Below are positions 57,667 to 64,000 of a stretch of DNA of 64,000 nt, piece after piece. The notes under the pieces were generated by a model. The model ran no database searches, was not told the DNA's origin, and saw only the letters and a list, made by a program, of their open reading frames with translations. This stretch comes from Candidatus Phosphitivorax anaerolimi. Lineage in GTDB: Bacteria > Desulfobacterota > Desulfomonilia > UBA1062. The stretch spans positions 1 to 64,000 of the forward strand of contig MPOS01000025.1 in assembly GCA_001896555.1 (NCBI GenBank). Reading direction: 5' to 3'. The first letter of the stretch is position 1, and the number at the start of each line of letters is the position of its first letter. Position numbers and translations under genes: made by a program.

Positions 57667-59018
57667 ATACCACACGAGATATCCTGGTAGTCGATGACGA
57701 CAATGGGCACCGCACCATGCTCAAGACCCTGCTCTCGGGCTGGGGTTATCGGATCTTTGAGGCGGACGACGGGTCGAAGGCCATCGAGTGGGTCCGTTCA
57801 AGGCCCTTCGACCTCATCCTCATGGACATCCGGATGGTGAAGGTCTCCGGGCTGGAGGCCTTGAGTGTGATCAAGGGCATCAACCCCGCCATACCTGTGA
57901 TCATCATCACGGCATATTCCTCTATAGAGTCGGCAATCGAGGCAATGAAGAAAGGCGCCTACGAGTATCTCATGAAGCCGCTCGACTTCGAGGAGATGCG
58001 CATGAAGATGGAGCAGGCCATGGAGCACAGCCGGCTCAAGGAGGAGAACCGCCTCCTCAAGGAGATCATCGGCGAGCACTTCGACACCCGCAACATCATC
58101 GGCAAAAGCCCCGCCATGATCCACCTGCTGGAGACCACATCCAAGGCGGCTGCCTCGGACGCCACAGTCCTGATCACCGGCGAGAGCGGTACGGGTAAGG
58201 AGATGATCGCAGGGGCCATCCATTTCAACAGCACGAGAAAGGACCACCCTTTCATCAAGCTCAACTGCGCCGCCATCTCCGAGGGTCTGCTCGAGTCGGA
58301 GCTCTTCGGCCATGAAAAAGGCGCTTTTACCGGGGCGATCAGGAGGAGAGAGGGGCGCTTCCATCAGGCCGACAGGGGAAGCCTGTTCCTGGATGAGATC
58401 AGCGAGATGTCCATGGCCATGCAGGCCAAGCTCCTGCGGGTGATCCAGGAGAAGGAATTCACCCGGGTAGGGGGCGAGGAGGTCCTCACTGTCGACGTTC
58501 GGATCATCGCGGCCACCAACCGGGACCTGCTCGCGCGCGTGCAGCAGGGCGATTTCCGCGAGGATCTCTACTACCGCCTGAACGTCATCAACCTGAAAGT
58601 GCCGCCCTTAAGAGAGCGCAAGGACGACATCCCGCTTTTGGCCGAACACTTTCTCAAGATGTTCGCTGCCAAGAACGCCAAATCCATCAAGGGCTTCACC
58701 CCCCAGGCCATGGACCGGCTCATCCGATATCCCTGGCCCGGCAATGTCCGGGAGATGATGAACACCGTCGAGAGCGCTGTAGTACTCACCGATTCCGAGT
58801 ATCTCTCGGAAGACGACCTGAACCTGATGCACGCGGACGTCCCTCCGGCAGGCCCTATCGCGCCGGTTGCCGCGAACCTGCCGCTTGAGGAGGTGGAGAA
58901 GGCCACGATCCTCAAGACCCTGGAGTTCTCGGGCGGCAACAAGAGCGAGGCCGCCCGGAAGCTCGGTATCACCCGGGCCACCCTGCACAAGAAGCTGAAG
59001 AAATACCAGGTCCAGTGA
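57663..59018 (+). CDS. sigma-54-dependent response regulator (ZraR/AtoC-like)
   Basis: A 451-residue NtrC-family activator. The receiver has VVDDDNGHRTMLK and acceptor Asp in DLILMDIRMVKVSG. The AAA+ domain has Walker A GESGTGKE, the sigma-54 contact loop GAFTGAIRRREGRF and Walker B GSLFLDEISEMSMAMQA. The C-terminal Fis-type helix-turn-helix is NKSEAARKLGITRATLHKKL. All activating motifs are intact. It is coupled to the upstream kinase by an ATGA overlap. Likely targets are the two candidate sigma-54 promoters at 55630-55644 and 55844-55858. Confidence 0.95.
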   Translation: MNTTRDILVVDDDNGHRTMLKTLLSGWGYRIFEADDGSKAIEWVRSRPFDLILMDIRMVKVSGLEALSVIKGINPAIPVIIITAYSSIESAIEAMKKGAYEYLMKPLDFEEMRMKMEQAMEHSRLKEENRLLKEIIGEHFDTRNIIGKSPAMIHLLETTSKAAASDATVLITGESGTGKEMIAGAIHFNSTRKDHPFIKLNCAAISEGLLESELFGHEKGAFTGAIRRREGRFHQADRGSLFLDEISEMSMAMQAKLLRVIQEKEFTRVGGEEVLTVDVRIIAATNRDLLARVQQGDFREDLYYRLNVINLKVPPLRERKDDIPLLAEHFLKMFAAKNAKSIKGFTPQAMDRLIRYPWPGNVREMMNTVESAVVLTDSEYLSEDDLNLMHADVPPAGPIAPVAANLPLEEVEKATILKTLEFSGGNKSEAARKLGITRATLHKKLKKYQVQ

Positions 59019-59027
59019 CGGGCCCTG

Positions 59028-59654
59028 TCAGCGGTCCAGGGCAAGCCCCGGGCAGAGGTGAGAGAGCCTTTCCAGAAAATCGTCCTTGCCGCGGTAGTGG
59101 ATGGCTTGAAGTCCTGCCTCGCGGGCGCGCTGTACATGCCCCTCGGTATCGTCCACGAAGAGCGTCTCGCCTGGTTCGAGATGCATGATCTTCAGGACGT
59201 CGAGAAAGATCTGCTTTTCGAGCTTGGTCCTGCCCACGTGGTAGCTGTTGAAAACCCGCTCGAAGTAGTGGAAGAACCGATACCTTTCTTCGAGCTCATC
59301 GAGCCAATTGGTCTGGTCGCTCAGGATGGCAAGCCGTATGCCCCGAGACCCGAGCTCTTCGATCACCCGGATCATCCACTTCCGCAGGGTGAAGCCTTTC
59401 AGGATGATATCCCTTAAGCCACTGTCGCTGCCCCTGATCCCGGTCTGCCTGCGCAGGGTTTCCCAGAAGAACGTCTCGTCCGCCCTTCCAGTGATGTACC
59501 CGGTGTCGTGGATGATCTCCCTGGTCGCGGCCGCAAAATCCTCTTCAGCCAAACCGTTGAGCCGGGCGATCTCGTAGAGCCCGTTTCTGAAACCCTCCTC
59601 CGCGATCACCCCGCCGAAGTCGAACAATGCTGCATTGAATTTGCAGTCTTGCAT
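59028..59654 (-). CDS. HAD-superfamily hydrolase
   Basis: A 208-residue phosphatase-like protein starting MQDCKFNAALFDFGGVIAEE at 59654 (GAGGTG upstream). HAD motif I is FDFGGV, with the second Asp of DxD replaced by Gly, motif II is LAILSDQTNW, the motif III Lys is in VGRTKLEKQIF, and motif IV is TLFVDDTEGHVQRAREAG. The DxGGV form is common in the YihX/epoxide-hydrolase-N-terminal branch, many of which act on sugar phosphates. It is convergent with the regulator gene (9 bp apart) and may share a transcript with the permease gene upstream. Confidence 0.88.
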   Translation of the reverse strand: MQDCKFNAALFDFGGVIAEEGFRNGLYEIARLNGLAEEDFAAATREIIHDTGYITGRADETFFWETLRRQTGIRGSDSGLRDIILKGFTLRKWMIRVIEELGSRGIRLAILSDQTNWLDELEERYRFFHYFERVFNSYHVGRTKLEKQIFLDVLKIMHLEPGETLFVDDTEGHVQRAREAGLQAIHYRGKDDFLERLSHLCPGLALDR

Positions 59655-59676
59655 CTCACACCTCTGGCAAGCGCTT

Positions 59677-60621
59677 CTATATCCCCAGAATAGGCCCCTT
59701 GAACACGAAAAGCAAAGGCAGAACAATCAGGAGGAAAAAAAGGGTGTTGAACACGAAGAGGTTCGAGGCGAGCTCTTTGTCGAGGTCGAAGAGCACCGAT
59801 GCCACCACCGAGTAGATGGCGACCGGCATGAACGACTGGATCGCAATGACCGCCTCCACGTGCTCTCCGAGATTCACCATGGCGAGCACCCCCAGCGTGA
59901 TCGCGGGCAGGATCAGGAATCTATTGAGCGAGAGCGCGACGTTTTCCCTCAGGAACGAGAAGACCCGGGAGGTCTCAAAGCTCATTCCTAAGCTGAAGTA
60001 GTACACGGCGATGGAGATCATCATGAGCGTATTCACAGGAAAATCGACCCCGGGCCTCTGGACATGGAAGAGCTGTAGAACAAGGGCGGAAACGACCGCG
60101 GCCAGGGGCATATTCTGAATATCGAGAAGATAGGCCGTCACCCCGGGCATCGATCCATCCGGCCGGGATACGGACCTTGCATAGGGAAAGATGACCGTGA
60201 AGATATAGATCATGAAATATGACAGAAAAAGAAAGGCCAGGCCCAGCCCCCTTTCGCCGAGAAAGAGAAAACAAAGGAACGCGCCCATGGTAAACCCGTG
60301 ATTGGCGATGGACGAGCTGATGAGAAAGGTGGCTCTGGATCTCTCACTCAGCCGTAAGCCGGGAAGCATCAGTCTTCCGGTAGCCATTCCCGCCGCTACG
60401 AGGAGCAGGCCCGAGAAGGGGAGGACCGCCATGTTCCAGTCCAGGCTCAACCCCCAGATGCTCCAGAGGACGATGAGCGGCTCGATCAGGATGAGGTTGA
60501 GCCTGATGAGCATGCGGGTGAGGTCCCGGGCCGAAGATATGTGCCGCTTGAGGGCCATCCCGCCCAGAAAGGGAACGATGATCATGAGCTGGAATAGGAT
60601 AAACCGCGCCTGAGGGCTCAT
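59677..60621 (-). CDS. AEC (auxin efflux carrier)-like permease
   Basis: A 314-residue membrane protein with about nine or ten helices in two inverted halves, the size and layout of AEC-family carriers. The conserved crossover region in the first half is ISSSIANHGFTMGAFLCFLF, and the second-half counterpart is VIAIQSFMPVAIYSVVASVL. The last helix is FVFNTLFFLLIVLPLLFVF. AEC proteins export or exchange organic acids such as malonate or malate. The start at 60621 has only a weak ribosome site (AAGATGAT). It is 22 bp upstream of the HAD gene on the same strand. Confidence 0.8.
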   Translation of the reverse strand: MSPQARFILFQLMIIVPFLGGMALKRHISSARDLTRMLIRLNLILIEPLIVLWSIWGLSLDWNMAVLPFSGLLLVAAGMATGRLMLPGLRLSERSRATFLISSSIANHGFTMGAFLCFLFLGERGLGLAFLFLSYFMIYIFTVIFPYARSVSRPDGSMPGVTAYLLDIQNMPLAAVVSALVLQLFHVQRPGVDFPVNTLMMISIAVYYFSLGMSFETSRVFSFLRENVALSLNRFLILPAITLGVLAMVNLGEHVEAVIAIQSFMPVAIYSVVASVLFDLDKELASNLFVFNTLFFLLIVLPLLFVFKGPILGI

Positions 60622-60655
60622 ATCATCTTAAGAATGGGTAAGGGGGAATGCCGTA

Positions 60656-61501
60656 TCAACGCAATACCAGCGACTCGATCTCCTTGAGCCTGGCAAGGTA
60701 TTCGTCTCTGTTTTTCAGGGCATTAAGATTCCTCAAGTCTTCCTGGATGAGCGTCAGATGCGGCCTGATATCGATGCCGTAGGGATTCATGGTTTCCCTG
60801 TTGGCCATGTCGAGAATGAGCACGGAATAGTATTTTGTGAGGGTCCTCGTGATGGAATCGCGCCGGTAGAGGTATGACTGCCCTCCCAGGGTGTTCAGGA
60901 AGAACCCCGCATATTCATACATCTGCCCGCTGTTAACGTTCAGTTGGTGCCCGGCGCTCCCCTTGACGAGATAGTGGAACAAAAGCGCCATCAGGGGTTC
61001 GATCCGGTCGCGCTCATGAGAGAGGATGTCTTTGAACATCATGATGTCGTTCTTGCCCAGTACCCGGTAGAAGTGCGCGGCATTGCTGAGCAGGGAATAC
61101 AGGTCTTGTGTCTCTCCCGAGACCACGGGCGGGCGATAGGCGAGCTTCTCGATCAAGGCATCGAGGTGCTTGAGAAGGCCTCCTTCGAGATCATAGGACT
61201 TCATATAGTCCTTTTTCTCAATCTCGCTACACACTGCGGCCAGCTCGGCCTTCAGCTCGGCAAAGCTCTTTTCGCTTTCCTTCCGGGGAACGGGGATCTC
61301 GGTTATGGTTGCCGGCCGCTGGGCCGTGATCTGCTGCTGGGGGGCATCCGCCTGCGGCACGGCCTCATCGCGTTGTATGATGTGGATATTCTCTCCGGGT
61401 GAGGGAGTTTCATGCTTTTTCTGAAAGAGGTACGTGTCTGCCGCAATGTATGCGCCGGCGGCCACGACGGCGACAACGATGAGCGCTATCCATTTTTTCA
61501 T
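60656..61501 (-). CDS. membrane-anchored hypothetical protein
   Basis: A 281-residue protein with an N-terminal anchor or uncleaved signal (MKKWIALIVVAVVAAGAYIA) and a periplasmic region. A Pro/Gln-rich linker (residues ~30-75) leads into an all-helical domain with KSFAELKAELAAVCSEIEKK, FKDILSHERDRIEPLMALLF and NTLGGQSYLYRRDSITRTLT. There are no catalytic or metal motifs. The start has an AAGGAGGAGCCC-type ribosome site. It lies between the AEC-type permease gene and a hybrid kinase gene on the same strand, 35 and 142 bp from them. No family was recognised. Confidence 0.7.
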   Translation of the reverse strand: MKKWIALIVVAVVAAGAYIAADTYLFQKKHETPSPGENIHIIQRDEAVPQADAPQQQITAQRPATITEIPVPRKESEKSFAELKAELAAVCSEIEKKDYMKSYDLEGGLLKHLDALIEKLAYRPPVVSGETQDLYSLLSNAAHFYRVLGKNDIMMFKDILSHERDRIEPLMALLFHYLVKGSAGHQLNVNSGQMYEYAGFFLNTLGGQSYLYRRDSITRTLTKYYSVLILDMANRETMNPYGIDIRPHLTLIQEDLRNLNALKNRDEYLARLKEIESLVLR

Positions 61502-61643
61502 GAGGGCTCCTCCTTAAAAGAAGACCGGGCAACCGATATGCCGCTCGTAATCCCCCTACCCAAACACCCATGTACCAGCGTGATTCCTGGTGGATGATAT
61601 CGTGGATCATCTCCCGGCGTCAACCAGGGAAAACCGCTTTTTA

Positions 61644-64000
61644 CTATCGTTTTCTGTCGAGCTCGGAGCGGATCGCCCGTGCCATGTCGTGAAGACGGTA
61701 GGGTTTTTTCACGTATGTGCCTGCACCCAGGTCGAGCGTTTCCTTGACGCGGTCCGACTCGGAAAAACCGCTGACAATGATCGCCTTCTGACCGGGCCGT
61801 ATCTTGAGGATCCGCCGGTATGTTTCCAGGCCGTCGATCCCGGGGTCCATGATCATGTCCAGGAGAATCAGATCGGCCCTGGATTCGCTGAGATATTTCA
61901 GCGCGTCTTCTCCGCTGGCGGCTACGTCCACCGTATATCCCAGTTTCTCGAGGAGCTTGCGTGCGATCTCCCGCTGATCGTCCACGTCATCGATCACCAG
62001 GATCTTCTCGGTGCCCCTCAGTGCGTCGAGGGGACCGGCGACATCGTCATCCTTAAGCTCCCTGCGGGTGATGGGGAAATACAGTTCGAAGCAGGTCCCC
62101 TCCCCCACTGTGCTTCGGGCATCGATGTATCCATGATGATCCTTCACCGTGGACCAGATCACCGCCATGCCCAGACCCGTGCCGCTTCTGCCCATGACCT
62201 TCTTGGAATAGAACGGCTCGAAGATCCGCTTGAGGTTTTCAGGGGGTATCCCAATGCCGGTATCGGACACGATCATGACTGCGTACTCCCCCTCCTCAAT
62301 GAGATCGTAGCCATGGATGAGAGAATCGACATACCGGTTTTCCGTGGCTACGGTCACCACCCCCCCGCTGGTCATGGCCTCTGCCGCGTTCGATATGAGG
62401 TTCATGAGCGTCTTCGACAGATGGACCTCGGATCCGAGTATGTTCATGAGATCCGGGTCGAGATTGAGTTCGCAGCGGACATTCTTGTGGTATTCCAGAA
62501 TCCTGTTGCACTCGGGGCTTTTGATGAACTCGCGGATCACGGAGTTCAGGTTCACCACATTGGAAATGTTCAATCCTCTCCTGGCCAGTGTGAGCAGATC
62601 CTGCACGATGGCAGCGGCCTTTTCACCGGAGCGCTTGATCACCTCGAGCGATTTCCGCATGGAGCTGCCTTCCGGTACCTCCATCAGAAGGATCTCCGGA
62701 TAACTCACCACTCCGCTTAAGATGTTGTTGAGATCGTGGGCAACGCCTCCTGCCAGCATGCCGATGGCCTCCATCTTCTGAGACCTCTGCAGCTGCATCT
62801 CGAGCCTGGCTTTCTCCTCTTCGGCCATCTTGCGCTGGGTGATATCACTCCCTACACAGAGAATCTCGGAGAGGTTGCCGTCTTTGTCGAATATCGCCTT
62901 GTTGCTCCACGAGATCCATACACTCTCCCCGTTCTTGAGGATGTTCATATTGATCAGTTGACGGTAGTCATCGGGGTTTTCCAGAAAATCGGCGAAGACC
63001 AGTGAAAAATCGTTCCCTTTGGCATCAATGGGCGGCATGAGAAAACCAAGCACCTCCCTCCCGATCATTTCATGCTCCTCATATCCATAGAGCTCTTTTG
63101 CATAAGTGTTGACAAAGCTGATCCGCCCTTGAGTATCCAGCCGCATGATGATGCTGTTGGCGCTCTCAACGAGATCGCGATATTTCTCCTCGCTGGCCTG
63201 CAGTCGTTCGTATGACCGCGCATTCATGATGCTGATGGCGATCTGCGGCGCGATGCCCTTGAGCAGATTCAGATCATTCTGCCTTAAAGGCGTTTTCGAC
63301 AAATTCACCTTATCGACTGCGAGCACACCAAGGGATTCTTCTTCAAAGACTATGGGAACACAAATGAAACTGGTGGACTGTGAGAACTTGAGAATGGTCT
63401 GGCTCCGCTGTGAGAGGTCATCGAATATCATGCTTACATCTTCTATGAAATAGGGTTCCTTATCTTTGAAAGCACGGACGAGGGGACCTTTTGAATGCGG
63501 TTTGTCGAGATGCAGGCTGTTCTGGCGCAGGAAGTCTTGCTGTTCGTCGGTTATCCCGTATCCTGCCCGGAAAACCAGCCGTGTTCTATCCTTGTTTGCG
63601 AGCATGACAACACCCCGGTCAAAGTTCAGGTGCTTGTTCAGGGTGTGCATGATTGTTTCAAGGAGCGTATCGATATCGAGGTACTTGGAAATGACCTGTC
63701 CCACCTCCTGTACGAGGCAAGCATCTTGATACCTGGCGTTTGATTCTGAAATGAGCAGTTCGGCCGATCGTGACTGATCCTCAAGCTGTCTGCGGTAATC
63801 ATCCTTTTCCAGAAACCAGGATGCGAACGTAACCCCGCATGTCAGGGCGACCAGAGAAAGAATCAGGTTGATCCATGAGTCCTGAGACAAGCTGGGAAAG
63901 GCCAGGGTCACGGCAAGAACACTGAAGATCAGAATGTAATTTCTATACCGCCTGATGGTGAGAAATCTGGGTTCTTTCCAGGTGATATGGTACCGGCAAT
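61644..64000 (-). CDS. membrane hybrid sensor histidine kinase (GAF-PAS-HisKA-HATPase-REC), 5' end outside window
   Basis: The frame stays open from the stop at 61644 to the right edge, so the true start is beyond 64000; a GTG at 63911 is only an internal codon. Two N-terminal membrane helices are visible (YILIFSVLAVTLAFPSL and WINLILSLVALTCGVTFASW). Then come a GAF domain (HLNFDRGVVMLANKDRTRLV), a PAS domain (SANSIIMRLDTQGRISFVNT) and the HisKA box MLAGGVAHDLNNILSGVVSY. HATPase motifs are VSDTGIGIPPENLKRIFEPF and SGTGLGMAVIW. The C-terminal receiver has VIDDVDDQRE and the acceptor Asp in ADLILLDMIMD. More than 785 residues are visible. No output partner is adjacent. Confidence 0.92.
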   Translation of the reverse strand, partial: CRYHITWKEPRFLTIRRYRNYILIFSVLAVTLAFPSLSQDSWINLILSLVALTCGVTFASWFLEKDDYRRQLEDQSRSAELLISESNARYQDACLVQEVGQVISKYLDIDTLLETIMHTLNKHLNFDRGVVMLANKDRTRLVFRAGYGITDEQQDFLRQNSLHLDKPHSKGPLVRAFKDKEPYFIEDVSMIFDDLSQRSQTILKFSQSTSFICVPIVFEEESLGVLAVDKVNLSKTPLRQNDLNLLKGIAPQIAISIMNARSYERLQASEEKYRDLVESANSIIMRLDTQGRISFVNTYAKELYGYEEHEMIGREVLGFLMPPIDAKGNDFSLVFADFLENPDDYRQLINMNILKNGESVWISWSNKAIFDKDGNLSEILCVGSDITQRKMAEEEKARLEMQLQRSQKMEAIGMLAGGVAHDLNNILSGVVSYPEILLMEVPEGSSMRKSLEVIKRSGEKAAAIVQDLLTLARRGLNISNVVNLNSVIREFIKSPECNRILEYHKNVRCELNLDPDLMNILGSEVHLSKTLMNLISNAAEAMTSGGVVTVATENRYVDSLIHGYDLIEEGEYAVMIVSDTGIGIPPENLKRIFEPFYSKKVMGRSGTGLGMAVIWSTVKDHHGYIDARSTVGEGTCFELYFPITRRELKDDDVAGPLDALRGTEKILVIDDVDDQREIARKLLEKLGYTVDVAASGEDALKYLSESRADLILLDMIMDPGIDGLETYRRILKIRPGQKAIIVSGFSESDRVKETLDLGAGTYVKKPYRLHDMARAIRSELDRKR

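Noticed and set aside
1-64000. CRISPR arrays, rRNA genes or complete insertion sequences
   Set aside because: No regularly spaced repeats, no rRNA-like segments and no transposase gene were seen; only a REP-like palindrome without its transposase.

Overview
The window looks like chromosome from an anaerobic, GC-rich Desulfobacterota-type bacterium, possibly a syntrophic fatty-acid or aromatic-acid degrader. This is inferred from gene content: acyl-CoA dehydrogenases, 2-hydroxyacyl-CoA dehydratase or benzoyl-CoA-reductase type enzymes, a CooC-like ATPase, a siroheme reductase, an ADP-forming acyl-CoA synthetase and many NtrC/PAS-type two-component proteins. No rRNA or species marker is present.

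Layout. (1) 1-5387 is AT-richer accessory DNA: the end of a primase-like gene, a DECH-box helicase, small orphan genes and a diverged ~200-bp direct duplication. It abuts the 3' end of a tRNA-Thr(CGT) gene (5388-5459, minus), as expected for an integrated element. (2) 5587-7929 is a polar amino-acid ABC transporter operon, divergent from a TetR gene (8243). (3) 9528-22621 is one 13-kb, almost gapless plus-strand operon and the most interesting part of the window. In order it encodes two acyl-CoA dehydrogenase-like proteins without the usual catalytic Glu, two members of an unrecognised helical-repeat family, a second TetR, a third helical-repeat protein, one HgdB-like and two HgdA-like dehydratase/reductase subunits, two HgdC-like ATP-dependent activases, a protein resembling only the middle domain of acetyl-CoA synthase, and a CooC-like ATPase with an intact CXC motif. 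Most junctions are ATGA or GTGA overlaps, and two gaps are filled by micro-ORFs that keep the coupling.

(4) 22.7-35.3 kb holds a LysR regulator with a 2-hydroxyacid dehydrogenase, a cobalamin-type radical SAM gene with a GNAT-like gene, an epimerase with an MFS transporter, a siroheme/ferredoxin protein, an enoyl-CoA hydratase, an ADP-forming acyl-CoA synthetase alpha-type protein, a truncated radical SAM remnant and an amidohydrolase. (5) 35.8-46.7 kb holds a hybrid histidine kinase overlapping an ADP-ribosylglycohydrolase gene, a membrane protein, a zinc-uptake operon with its own ribbon-helix-helix protein and a candidate operator, hflKC and an alpha/beta hydrolase. (6) 46.9-64 kb holds a rhomboid-TPR protease, a bactofilin, a purM-purN-DUF523-flavoprotein-pseudopilin operon, a DUF401 permease, a zraP/zraSR-like system with candidate sigma-54 promoters on both sides, a HAD phosphatase, an AEC-type permease, a membrane-anchored orphan and a hybrid kinase running off the right edge.

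Working model (inference): the 9.5-22.6 kb operon makes an ATP-driven, iron-sulfur, low-potential reductase or dehydratase acting on an acyl-CoA, fed by the dehydrogenases, matured or metallated by the CooC-like/ACS-like pair, and repressed by TetR proteins sensing an acyl-CoA or related ligand. No CRISPR array, complete insertion sequence, integrase or rRNA was seen.
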